A stretch of DNA of 64,000 nt from positions 1,426,001 to 1,490,000 of the forward strand of contig OZ244854.1 of NCBI GenBank assembly GCA_965220985.1. Direction: 5' to 3'. Below the pieces are notes generated by a model. The model saw nothing but the letters and a program-made list of their open reading frames with translations, did no database searches and was not told the DNA's origin. Below are positions 17,301 through 25,567 of this stretch, one piece after another (position 1 is the stretch's first letter; each line of letters opens with the position of its first letter). The position numbers and the translations under genes were made by a program. This DNA comes from JAPPHA01 sp965220985. GTDB taxonomy: Bacteria; Pseudomonadota; Alphaproteobacteria; Rhodobacterales; Rhodobacteraceae.

Positions 17301-19556
17301 CGATGGAAAAACATGCACGACATTCTCGTCACGCCTGAGAAGGACGGCGTCCTCGAGCCAGGACACGGCAACCTTCACGCGGGTGTCCTCGGTGGTTCGG
17401 TCCCGTCCGAAGTCCCCGTCGACGTCCTCCCTGACGATCTCTCCGGGAGTCGCGATCACGTCGCCTTCGTTTTTCATCCGTTCCCTGAGTCGCCGCAGGG
17501 CTTTCAGGACCGCAGCGATCTCGTCCTTGTCGAGACGCGATCGGGCGGAGAGGGAGAACTGCTTTTCCACGTCGTCGGTCGAGTAGAGCAAGATGCAGCT
17601 TGCGGGTTCGCCATCCCGGCCTCCGCGCCCCGCTTCCTGGACATAGTTCTCCAACGAGCCCGGAATGTCGGCATGAACGACGACCCGAATGTCGGGTTTG
17701 TCGATTCCCATGCCGAATGCGTTCGTGGCCGCGATCACCCTGAGATCGCCGTCAGTGAACTGCTGTTGGGTCTCGATCTTTGCCTCCGGTTTCAGCCCGG
17801 CATGGTAGTATCCGGCGGCAAAGCCTTTCTCCTTGAGAACCTCGGCCACCCGTTCGGTTGCCTTGCGGGTCGCGCAGTAGACGATCGCGCCCGATCGTCC
17901 CTCTTGCGGCAGCCTGTCCTGAAGGATCGACACGACGTCGTCGAACTTGCCTTTCTTGTCGGTTTCCATGACCTCGAACGAGAGGTTCTCGCGGTGCGCC
18001 CCGCCGTCATGTCGCACGATCTCGATTTCGAGTTCTTTCTCAAAGTACGCGCAGATGTCGTCGATCACGCTGGGCTTGGCTGTGGCGGTCAGACAGACCA
18101 AGGGTGCCGGCCTCTTGCCGTCGGAGTAATTCTTGATGAAGCGCGCGATGTAGCGATAGTCCGGTCGAAAGTCGTGACCCCATCTGGAGACGCAGTGCGC
18201 TTCGTCGACGACCCAGTATCCGACTTCGCGCTGTTCGAGGATCGACCTGACCGAGCGACTTCGCAGCTGTTCCGGCGAAATCAACAGGATCGACGCATCG
18301 CCGAGGCGAACCCGGTCGAGGGCATCGTGGCGTTCGGGCAAGGACAGCAACCCGTTGACCGTGACGCAGGAAGATATCTGGTGCCGTTCGAGGCTTTTGA
18401 CCTGGTCGGCCATCAGCGCAACAAGAGGCGAAATGACGACGGTGAGCGCCCCGGTGCGTTGATAGAGCGACAGGGCGGGCAACTGGTAGCAGAGCGATTT
18501 GCCAGTGCCGGTTGGCAGGATGCCAAGTACGGATGATCCCGACATGGCGGTTTCGACCAGAACCTGCTGCAGGGAACGGCCATCCTCGGCTGGGGGCTTG
18601 GGTCGAAAAGCGTCGAATCCGAACCACTTGTCTAGGAGTGTCACCGGATTTGCCCACGATTGACACCATTCGCAGGCAGGATCCTGACAGGAATTGTTTC
18701 GAAGTTCGTTGACGAGTTCGCCGGCTCTCGGGAACTGGTGGCGAACCCAGGGCGGCATCGTGGAGTTTTCGCCGGCGACCATGATCCAGGACAGCGCGTA
18801 GGCAAGCGCCCAGGCGTCGCGAGGCGGCCCCGCAACTGCCCTCTTGCATTGATTCACGCAGGCCTTGCCCGCGAGCACTCGATTGATTGCGGCGCGGGCT
18901 TGCTGGGCAGTGGGTCTGTCCGCCTTTCTCAGGAACCGGAAAGTTGCATGGAATCCAGCGGAATTCCTGTTTGATGTCGTGAGCCAGTGGAGGGCGGTCA
19001 GCAGGTCGGGGTTGCTGCGACCCATCTCCTGCAGCGCCTTGATCTGGTTCTTGAACACCTTGAACACGAGCTCGGCATCATGCTCGGGATTGCTGGCCTG
19101 TCCGGACTGAAGGCGGGCATCTTTGTAGTGCTTGACGAGGCTGTGGTACGGATTGCGGGGGAAGGCGAGAGGATTGAGCCACAGGGTGTCGATGGGTGGT
19201 TTCTTGAGGATGGCGAGACGGGGTTTGTGACCCCGCAGGATTTCGAGATCGTGAATAATGATGTTGTGGCCGAGCACGAAACTGGCCTCGCCGACGAACT
19301 CGTCGAGCGAAGCGAACCCGTCAGAGAGCTTGCCTTTGCGAAAGGCAAGCGATTCTTCGGAATTCGGCTTGATGGCGGCAAAACTCTTGATTTGGTTGCT
19401 GTTCGGATTGGATTCGAGGTCGAACGCGACGCAACGGCCCAGCCGCTCGCGAGCATCAGCCGCGTGCGAAGACTTGTTTGCCTGATCATGCCGGCTGCGT
19501 GGCACCTGAGATTGACCGCCCTCATGGATCGTTCGAATTCGGGATCCGTAGGCCAT
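14358..19556 (-). CDS. Giant DEDD exonuclease-RecQ-UvrD helicase fusion
   Basis: A 1732-aa protein with three enzymes in one chain. Residues about 41-170 are a DEDD 3'-5' exonuclease: Asp46 and Glu48 (FDLE), Asp103 (GHNIIIHDL) and Asp160 (NPEHDAEL, with the usual His not conserved). Residues about 230-300 include Cys-rich CQDPACEWC. Residues 325-660 are an SF2 RecQ helicase: GTGKS near 350-354, DEAH at 451-454, QEAGRGGRDG near 640. The RecQ zinc cysteines are absent. Residues about 1115-1600 are an SF1 UvrD helicase: GPGSGKT at 1140-1146, VDEYQD at 1261, GDDDQNIYSFRG at 1296, SAHKAKGLEFDD at 1538, YYVAMTRAR at 1573. A small C-terminal module (1640-1690) ends in RPIGRVAQKF. It probably processes DNA; a defence role is inferred from the adjacent RM and Abi genes. 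Confidence 0.9.
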   Translation of the reverse strand: MAYGSRIRTIHEGGQSQVPRSRHDQANKSSHAADARERLGRCVAFDLESNPNSNQIKSFAAIKPNSEESLAFRKGKLSDGFASLDEFVGEASFVLGHNIIIHDLEILRGHKPRLAILKKPPIDTLWLNPLAFPRNPYHSLVKHYKDARLQSGQASNPEHDAELVFKVFKNQIKALQEMGRSNPDLLTALHWLTTSNRNSAGFHATFRFLRKADRPTAQQARAAINRVLAGKACVNQCKRAVAGPPRDAWALAYALSWIMVAGENSTMPPWVRHQFPRAGELVNELRNNSCQDPACEWCQSWANPVTLLDKWFGFDAFRPKPPAEDGRSLQQVLVETAMSGSSVLGILPTGTGKSLCYQLPALSLYQRTGALTVVISPLVALMADQVKSLERHQISSCVTVNGLLSLPERHDALDRVRLGDASILLISPEQLRSRSVRSILEQREVGYWVVDEAHCVSRWGHDFRPDYRYIARFIKNYSDGKRPAPLVCLTATAKPSVIDDICAYFEKELEIEIVRHDGGAHRENLSFEVMETDKKGKFDDVVSILQDRLPQEGRSGAIVYCATRKATERVAEVLKEKGFAAGYYHAGLKPEAKIETQQQFTDGDLRVIAATNAFGMGIDKPDIRVVVHADIPGSLENYVQEAGRGGRDGEPASCILLYSTDDVEKQFSLSARSRLDKDEIAAVLKALRRLRERMKNEGDVIATPGEIVREDVDGDFGRDRTTEDTRVKVAVSWLEDAVLLRRDENVVHVFPSSLRIRTFEEAQERIQKAKISDYSRAMLLRLVRSLLNSPPDRGISTDDLCGETRLNLSELRNALSLLEALGIASNDTAITIYVHLRVEDSSNKRLQNIAGLEDDLLDLLQELAPDLARNEASVLNLRIASQRLHDRGHRTVRPDIVEKLIRGIARDGRNDSEGKGSLRVRRIDRERLSIRLQREWDSLVKISELRRKAAAIILDSLTATAPSGARGKDIQVATTLGALISALRNDIELATRTQTEWSALLDHALLWLHEQSVVTLGAGLTIFRPAITVRLRPGHSQYTAKDFTPLSIHYEGQTLQTHIMAAYAEAGIADMRHARKLMADYFTLDQQPFVEAWLPDSAAQLRRQTTPESWQEIVESLGNRRQADIVADDRERTNVLVLAGPGSGKTRVLVHRIAFLIRVRRQNPQSILALVYNRHAATEIRQRLFALIGDDARGVTVSTCHGMAMRLVGACFARQSGDVSNDDFDEILRRAVTLFEADDLAKGEAEALRDTLIEGFRWILVDEYQDIGPLEYKLISAIAGRSLEDEGSRLSLFAVGDDDQNIYSFRGTSVRYIRQFEKDYRARPVFLTENYRSSANIIAAANMLIDPASHRMKTDNEIVINENRQEEPPGGELERLDQAGRGRVQILRVSKDEKMQAAQAIAELQRISALVPEWSWSNAAVIARNWRFLDPVRSYCEAHDIPIQIGSDDHPNVWRLVETQALVDWIRSETDTSVRAADIAEWLNDQPTGPWWTLLREGLDDLALEIGNHAIPKYEAIEWFAEWSRDARERQTGLLLLSAHKAKGLEFDDVVILDGGWDEGFHREDRDEDRRLYYVAMTRARRSLAMISMSDRHPFLDKLEGPAVLRRVPDGSNLDLESCRNIHLTLGPADVDLDYVGRTFDGERRLRATDEVVAGDEVSLETRNGQMLIVDRNGRPIGRVAQKFKPPPKAVLTAGRIHAVTTRFRKDSREEFSDRIRREQWRVVLPELIYKL

Positions 19557-19674
19557 CGCTGCAATGGTGTAAACAGCAAGCCTTTGTGCCTAATGCAAAT
19601 TCTGACGCGAGAAGACGTTGATTCCGGGGCACTCGTGGTTGCCGAAGCGTCACGTTTATTGTCGCGGGATACTT

Positions 19675-19965
19675 ATGCCCGTCCCATTATTCCATGATTG
19701 GAAAGACGCCCGGAAGTCGAAACCCGTAGACTATGACCCTCTACTTCCGCCTTGCAACATACTCTGGGAGCACATCGCTTTGAATCTGGCCGATAGCATC
19801 GGGTCGCTCTGGAAAGCGGCAAAGAGTGAAGTAACGTGTGCAGTGGCTATCGAAAGTGGAGTGTATGTGCGCTTTTTTTGGGTTCCCGAACTCCATGATC
19901 CGGGCAAAGCGTACTCGTATCGAAAACACAATGCTATGCAGCTAGCACCTCCCGAGCGACCGTAA
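19675..19965 (+). CDS. Hypothetical protein (96 aa), uncertain
   Basis: The frame from ATG 19675 encodes MPVPLFHDWKDARKS, then a helical-looking WEHIALNLADSIGSLWKAAK segment and a strand-like CAVAIESGVYVRFFWVPEL. It lies between the start of the helicase fusion and an unknown gene on the opposite strand. No ribosome site is clear, and the frame is open upstream to 19618. Base composition is lower in GC than the flanking metabolic genes. I do not recognise it. It may be a real small gene or chance. Confidence 0.3.
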   Translation: MPVPLFHDWKDARKSKPVDYDPLLPPCNILWEHIALNLADSIGSLWKAAKSEVTCAVAIESGVYVRFFWVPELHDPGKAYSYRKHNAMQLAPPERP

Positions 19966-20032
19966 AAGTGGCTGACGGCGAGCGTTAGGCAAACGGAGCG
20001 CTGATGCAAACCTCACTTCTCCGGGTAGCCGT

Positions 20033-21013
20033 CTAACCTGGCCACCAATCACTCTTTGGCTTGACGGTCAAAGAAAGAACTACTTCATCGTCCCCCATGA
20101 CGCTTGAAATAAACCAGATGCGCTTGGGAACACGTATTTCGATCAAAGGACACATGTAGAACAGGAAGTACGATTTTCTGTTCGTTTCTCCTTGAACTGC
20201 TGCCATTCGTGCCTCGCCCTCGACAAGATTTACGCAGTCTTCCGTTAGGCCACCAAATATCGGTGACCTAATTAACTTAACCAATGCACCTCTCAGCTCG
20301 GGTCTGTCAATTCCGTCAATGACTTTCGGGTCAACCATCATCCCCGAGACTGTTCGTACGCGGCAGATGAAAATGCCTTGTGGTCGTGTGAGCGATCCCA
20401 AAGACACAGTTTTCTCGTGCATCGACCTGCTCTTCTCAATGCGATTTTGAGGACGTAGGAATACCTCACTACGGCTAATGTGGATCCAACCGAGCATTTG
20501 CAGAAACACCTCAGGATTGTTGTTCAACGAATCAAAAAAAACACCGTGAATCCTTTTGGAACTACTTACGAACGGATTGTCGGAGCGGCAAGGCAAGTCC
20601 ACTCCCGATATGTGAAAGTTCCCGTCGGCATGCCAATTCATCTTCACATCCTTCGTGTGTGCCTGCATCATTGTGCGCCAAATTTTGCCGGACATGGGTT
20701 CGATGCAAATTCCTCCCATCGAAGCGATAGTATCGTTGACCGTAATCTCATAGCTGCATGGATGCCCGTCGAAGTCGTACTTTTCGATGATGCATCGTTT
20801 ATTGGGCTCGTCAATGTATTTCGGTGGTGCCATCACGGCTATACTCTCACCCTGATCACCAATGACAAATCGGAATGCCTTGTACCTTTGCCCCTCATGT
20901 TCAATCGCAATGATACCATTTGTTCCCACCGACAAATCTACCTTTCTAGAATGCACCGAGTCTTTTGGACGAACTGAACAACGGAAGTCTGGAACGACAT
21001 GGGATCGAGGCAA
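20033..21013 (-). CDS. Unknown protein (326 aa) downstream of hsdR
   Basis: A 326-aa frame with no signal peptide or TM segment. It appears rich in beta strands (for example NGIIAIEHEGQRYKAFRFVIG and HPCSYEITVNDTIASMGGICIEP), with a middle MNWHADGNFHISG segment and a C-terminal RIWFISSVMGDDEVVLSLTVKP. I recognise no domain or catalytic motif. It follows hsdR by 103 bp on the same strand, so it may share the RM operon transcript. GC content is clearly below the metabolic flanks, as for the hsd genes, suggesting they were acquired together. The exact start is uncertain; VDLSVGTNG near residue 26 could be close to the domain start. Confidence 0.65.
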   Translation of the reverse strand: MPRSHVVPDFRCSVRPKDSVHSRKVDLSVGTNGIIAIEHEGQRYKAFRFVIGDQGESIAVMAPPKYIDEPNKRCIIEKYDFDGHPCSYEITVNDTIASMGGICIEPMSGKIWRTMMQAHTKDVKMNWHADGNFHISGVDLPCRSDNPFVSSSKRIHGVFFDSLNNNPEVFLQMLGWIHISRSEVFLRPQNRIEKSRSMHEKTVSLGSLTRPQGIFICRVRTVSGMMVDPKVIDGIDRPELRGALVKLIRSPIFGGLTEDCVNLVEGEARMAAVQGETNRKSYFLFYMCPLIEIRVPKRIWFISSVMGDDEVVLSLTVKPKSDWWPG

Positions 21014-21116
21014 TAATGCCCAGAGTTTTGTGACGCTCTGCGGTGATGTTTTCCAATCGCACCTAAACGAAACACGTATTTCACGTCCTTCTAACCAAAC
21101 AGTAAAGCCAACCCGG

Positions 21117-24100
21117 TCACCGCGTACGGGAATCGTGGTACGTCAGGTCAAACATCATGTCGGTCAACCAACGCTTGAACCCCGAGTCGTCCGAGAAAAG
21201 CTTGAATAACTGTGTATCGTCTTTCATCAATGAAGTCATCACGCGCGAAAGTGCTCGGTCGTGTTCCACCCGAGCATTCTCCTTGTCTGAATTCTCGCGT
21301 GCGTTACGATAGGCCTCATCGTCAGAAACTCGTAAGCGGATTGTTTCGGAGATGAGTTGGCGCACACGGTCGGCATCCTCCCATTCTACATCCCCAAAGC
21401 GATCGTTAAAGTCATTTAGAATCACAGACAATGGATCGAGTTCCGGTTCGGGGCGTTTACCGCCTGACGGAGTGGGCACTGGTCCGACCTCTCCTTCGGC
21501 GTCTGCCAGTCGAATCTGTTGCGTGGCTTGTTTCTCGACCCGATAGCTGTCCATGTCGATGGCTTCAAGAATGCCACGGGATAAATCATCTTCTTCGGGT
21601 GATGGAAGTTTGGGGATCAAAAAATTCAGGAAAATCGAGCGTTTTTCCCAGTCGGCGTTGTTGTAGGTCAGAACGCAGCCAAGGAACGCATAAGTCCGTA
21701 CGAATGCCTTGGCGTTGCCCTTGAATTCGATCTGACCGTCTTCATCGAGGTCGGTCAGATATGCTCCTACAGTGACATCTAGGATAGGATCTAGTCGATC
21801 CCGGGCCGCACCTTCGAGATACTGGGATACCAAACTGTCGACCTGCTCTTTGGAGTAGACCTGTGCTCCGTCTAGTTCTGCCTGTAGATCATGTAACTTG
21901 TTCGGGTCCGTCTCATCGGCCAGTACGGTGCCACGATAGTACGGCTCAAATGAGTTCTTGATGGTGTCTGTGTCATTCAGAAAGTCGAGGACGAAGACAT
22001 CATGCTTGTCGTATCGTGCTCTATTGAGTCGGGAAAGCGTTTGGACGGCCCTGATACCAGCGAGAGTCTTGTCTACGTACATTGTGTGCAACAAGGGTTC
22101 GTCGTAGCCGGTCTGGAACTTATCCGCGCACACCAAAAAACGGTACGGGTGTTCTTGGAAACGTTCAGCGATCTTTGCAGAGGGAAATCCGTTTAAGCTG
22201 GCTTCGGTATGGACAGAGCCGCCGAATTCGTGCTCTCCTGAGAATGCGACGATTGTTTTGTGGGGACTCTCCCGCTCGTTTAAGTACGCGCAAATAGCGT
22301 GAAAGTACTGTATGGCACGTTCGACGCCATTGGTAACAACCATCGCTCGGGCCTCGCCGCCGATTTTCTGCTTCCGGATCACTTGTTCGTGAAAGTGGTC
22401 AACCATGATCTCGGCTTTGTGCCGAATCGCATGATCGTGACCCTCAACAAACCTACGCAATTTTTTCTGTGCCTTCCTGTTGTCAAACTCAGGATCATCC
22501 TCAATGGTCTTGGCGAGTCTGTAGTAGCTCGAAACAGGCGTGTAGTGGGCGAGAACATCGAGAATGAACCGCTCTTGGATTGCCTGCTTCATGGCATAGG
22601 TGTGGAATGCATGGTGCTTTACTGTTCCATCCGGTTGCTGTACCGCCCTGCCAAAAATCTCCAGCGTCTTGTTCTTCGGTGTCGCCGTGAAGGCAAAGTA
22701 GCTCGCGTTTCTGAGCAGTTTACGGGACTCCATCAGCCGGTTTATCTGGTCTTCGAAGGTCTCGGCCTCCTCTACTCGTTCCGTATCCGAGAGAGCTCCG
22801 GACATTGCGGCACTAGTTCGTCCACCTTGACTGGAGTGTGCTTCGTCAATGATGATGGCAAACCGACGACCTCGCTGCTCGTTGCCGATCTCGTCAAGAA
22901 TGAACGGAAACTTCTGTACGGTTGAGATGATGATCTTTTTCCCATCCTCGATGAATCGTCGTAGGTCACCGGATCGATCAGCATGTCCAAGTGTGGAACC
23001 TACTTGTGCATATTGCTTGATAATGTTGTGAATTTGCTTGTCGAGGATCCGACGGTCGGTAACCACAATGATGGAGTCGAATGCTGCCGAACCCTGATGC
23101 TCCAAGCCAATCAGTTGATGAGCCAACCAGGCGATCGAATTGCTCTTGCCGCTGCCTGCGGAGTGCTGAATTAGGTAGCGCTGACCCGCACCGTTTTCAG
23201 CTACATCAGAGAGCAGGCTGCGCACGACATCGAGTTGGTGGTAGCGAGGCCAAACTTGGGTTTTGGTCTTGCATTGTGTCTTGTCGTCTCTGGACTCGAT
23301 GACTTGGGCATAGTTCTCGAGGATGTTCGCGAGGCTCTCACGGGTAAGGACTTCGCGCCACAGGTAGTCAGTCTTGATTCCGAAGGGATTGGGCGGATTG
23401 CCGGCACCATCGTGCCAGCCTTGATTGAACGGAAGAAACCACGACGCTTTGCCTTTCAGATGCGTGCAGAAACGAACTTCGTTGTCGTCTACTGCGAAGT
23501 GGGCCACGCAACGTCCAAATTCGAAAAGCTTTTCCCGGGGACTCCGGTCGCGCTTGTACTGCTCGACTGCATCTTCAACGGTCTGCTTTGTGAGGCTATT
23601 CTTCAATTCGAAGGTGAGTAAGGGCAGGCCGTTGACAAATAGCACAATGTCCAGCGCCCGTTGGCTTTCGTCGCGGCTGTAACGCAGTTGTCGGGTTACC
23701 GAAAAACGGTTCTGCAAAAACCGTTCAATTGCGCGCTGGTTATCGGTGGAAGGGGTGCCAAAGAATAGATCGAGGTGATGTGGTCCGTGCTTAATCCCAT
23801 GGCGAAGAACGTCAATCGTTCCCCGCTTGGTTACCTCGCCTTGCAGTCGAGCCAAGAACTTGCGGCGCTTGTGGCCATCTTTGGAAATGCCAATGGAATC
23901 GGCGACAATCGACTGGGTGTCTCGCAAAAACGTCGTCAGCTGGGGCAGATCAAGACAGTGGTCTCGGTCGTAATTTCGATAGTGGCCCGGGATCCAACCG
24001 ACGCCTCCCCGCGGCTCGAGAGTGCCCTCTTCACCAGGACTCTTCGGCGGGTCGCATGGGTCGCCGGCAAGGATCGTGCAAATCAGGCGTTCGAGGCCGA

Positions 24101-24122
24101 GTTCAGAAGTGTCCGTTGTCAT
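21117..24122 (-). CDS. hsdR: Type I restriction enzyme R subunit (HsdR)
   Basis: A 1001-aa motor/nuclease subunit. The N-terminal PD-(D/E)xK nuclease shows Asp158 (RALDIVLF) and Glu172-x-Lys174 (FELKN). An SF2 translocase follows with SAGSGKS at 321-327, DEAH at 426-429, TATPKN, and CADKFQTGYDEPLLHTMYVDK. The C-terminal third is helical and would bind the HsdM2S core. With HsdM and HsdS it forms the complex that translocates and cuts unmodified DNA. Its start overlaps the hsdS stop by 4 nt. Length and motifs are normal, with no frameshift, so the system looks intact. Confidence 0.96.
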   Translation of the reverse strand: MTTDTSELGLERLICTILAGDPCDPPKSPGEEGTLEPRGGVGWIPGHYRNYDRDHCLDLPQLTTFLRDTQSIVADSIGISKDGHKRRKFLARLQGEVTKRGTIDVLRHGIKHGPHHLDLFFGTPSTDNQRAIERFLQNRFSVTRQLRYSRDESQRALDIVLFVNGLPLLTFELKNSLTKQTVEDAVEQYKRDRSPREKLFEFGRCVAHFAVDDNEVRFCTHLKGKASWFLPFNQGWHDGAGNPPNPFGIKTDYLWREVLTRESLANILENYAQVIESRDDKTQCKTKTQVWPRYHQLDVVRSLLSDVAENGAGQRYLIQHSAGSGKSNSIAWLAHQLIGLEHQGSAAFDSIIVVTDRRILDKQIHNIIKQYAQVGSTLGHADRSGDLRRFIEDGKKIIISTVQKFPFILDEIGNEQRGRRFAIIIDEAHSSQGGRTSAAMSGALSDTERVEEAETFEDQINRLMESRKLLRNASYFAFTATPKNKTLEIFGRAVQQPDGTVKHHAFHTYAMKQAIQERFILDVLAHYTPVSSYYRLAKTIEDDPEFDNRKAQKKLRRFVEGHDHAIRHKAEIMVDHFHEQVIRKQKIGGEARAMVVTNGVERAIQYFHAICAYLNERESPHKTIVAFSGEHEFGGSVHTEASLNGFPSAKIAERFQEHPYRFLVCADKFQTGYDEPLLHTMYVDKTLAGIRAVQTLSRLNRARYDKHDVFVLDFLNDTDTIKNSFEPYYRGTVLADETDPNKLHDLQAELDGAQVYSKEQVDSLVSQYLEGAARDRLDPILDVTVGAYLTDLDEDGQIEFKGNAKAFVRTYAFLGCVLTYNNADWEKRSIFLNFLIPKLPSPEEDDLSRGILEAIDMDSYRVEKQATQQIRLADAEGEVGPVPTPSGGKRPEPELDPLSVILNDFNDRFGDVEWEDADRVRQLISETIRLRVSDDEAYRNARENSDKENARVEHDRALSRVMTSLMKDDTQLFKLFSDDSGFKRWLTDMMFDLTYHDSRTR

Positions 24123-25567
24123 GGCGTGGCAGAAGAATCTACGATCTTCGCTTTGTCCAAGCCAAAAATTTCTCTCCGGTTCAATGAATTACTTGCACCC
24201 TCTGTAATCGAGTCGACTTCCGTCAGCCTTGCGGCTGCTTCACGGACATCAAGTTTGCCGGTGACAACATGGTCAATTAGGGAATGTTTGTACTCGAAAA
24301 GCAATGCAATCAGTTTTTTTTGAGATTGGACATATGTTTGTATTCGGCTGTCCGCTTGATCGAGGAACCGGGCGATGTCTGTTTGTTCGTTGATCGATGG
24401 TAAGGCAATGCGAATCTCTCGAACTTCCCCTTCGCTAATCGCTGGAACAGGGCCCGGCTTGGCAAGCAATCCAAGGTCCAACGATGTAAGTACACGGAAG
24501 ATATACTGTCGATCAGCACTAGTCACATCGAACGCCATTATGTTGTTGTCGATGCACGTGTCTCGTGTAAGCACTCGGCGTTTGTTTGTGAGAAGCGCTC
24601 CTCCTACCTTCGGGAATACAATGGCGCTGCGACCAAAAACTCGGGCGCCCAAGCGATGTGCTACTTCGCGCGATACAGTGTTTCTGGTGGCGCGGATGTA
24701 CCGTTCATTTCCAGGAATGGTCATGTCGGAGACCTTTGCGAACAGAATCTCCTTGTCAGTGAGACCTTGCTCCGCGATTGGGAATCCGGTGCCCCCATTC
24801 ATCTCTCCGATTCGCTTGAGTGGCAACACTTCCCAATGTTTGGGCACCATCCCAAGCCACCCCACTTCGGAATCTTTGTACGCTCCATAAGGACGACCCG
24901 TTCGAACATTAATCTGCCCCGTGACAACTTGATGGATAAGTGTTTTTTTGTACAGATCGAGCGACGAAATAAGTTTTTCCTTGGCGCGGATGTATGTCTG
25001 GGTTTGGCGACCCAAATGGTCGATGAAACGTGCAATGGAGCATTGCTCGGCGAGAGGTGGTACAACGATACGAACTGCCCCAATCCGTAATCGGGAGATT
25101 TCATCAAATGTGGTTCCAGTGCCGAGAGACTGTAACTCTGTACGCGCAGTCAGCAAAAGGAAATAGAAGTAATCTGAATTGATGCCATCTCTTAACGAAA
25201 GCAACTTGCAGCCTTGGTTGACGCAAGCTGGTTGATCAAGAATCGCGAGATGTCCGATCGGCGCCCTCGTTGACACCACAATGCTGCCTCGTGGAGCAAG
25301 TGAAGTGCCGCAAGAATTATAGCCAGCCCGAGTCAGTTTTCTAGAGCTTGATCTTATTCGTATGTCCGCCAGTGACCCAAGGTCATCGGGTGTCAACCAA
25401 AGAATATCACCATTCCAATAGGCCGAATTGCTGGTGGACGGAGTCGCTCCGTTATGTATTGATGCTACGTTTTTTATCCGCACTACTTGCCAATGTACCG
25501 GTGCCAATCCAATCCAAGTCGTACCTGAGTCCTTCATTTCCGTATAGGGCCTGAGTCCTGACATCAT
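24119..25567 (-). CDS. hsdS: Type I restriction enzyme specificity subunit (HsdS)
   Basis: A 482-aa specificity subunit with two target-recognition domains, each followed by a conserved helical spacer. The repeat units begin KDSGTTWIGLAPVHW and KDSEVGWLGMVPKHW. The spacers are the RFIDHLGRQTQTYIRAKEKLI and RFLDQADSRIQTYVQSQKKLI segments, ending HQVVTGQINVRTG and DHVVTGKLDVREA. Each recognition domain binds one half of a bipartite target; the site cannot be derived from sequence alone. The gene overlaps hsdM and hsdR by 4 nt each, so the three are translationally coupled. I saw no inverted extra hsdS fragment that would indicate phase variation. Confidence 0.95.
   Translation of the reverse strand: MMSGLRPYTEMKDSGTTWIGLAPVHWQVVRIKNVASIHNGATPSTSNSAYWNGDILWLTPDDLGSLADIRIRSSSRKLTRAGYNSCGTSLAPRGSIVVSTRAPIGHLAILDQPACVNQGCKLLSLRDGINSDYFYFLLLTARTELQSLGTGTTFDEISRLRIGAVRIVVPPLAEQCSIARFIDHLGRQTQTYIRAKEKLISSLDLYKKTLIHQVVTGQINVRTGRPYGAYKDSEVGWLGMVPKHWEVLPLKRIGEMNGGTGFPIAEQGLTDKEILFAKVSDMTIPGNERYIRATRNTVSREVAHRLGARVFGRSAIVFPKVGGALLTNKRRVLTRDTCIDNNIMAFDVTSADRQYIFRVLTSLDLGLLAKPGPVPAISEGEVREIRIALPSINEQTDIARFLDQADSRIQTYVQSQKKLIALLFEYKHSLIDHVVTGKLDVREAAARLTEVDSITEGASNSLNRREIFGLDKAKIVDSSATP

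Noticed and set aside
16890..18536. A 548-codon plus-strand frame
   Set aside because: It is antisense to the RecQ domain of the helicase fusion, whose motifs are all on the other strand. High-GC genes give long shadow frames.
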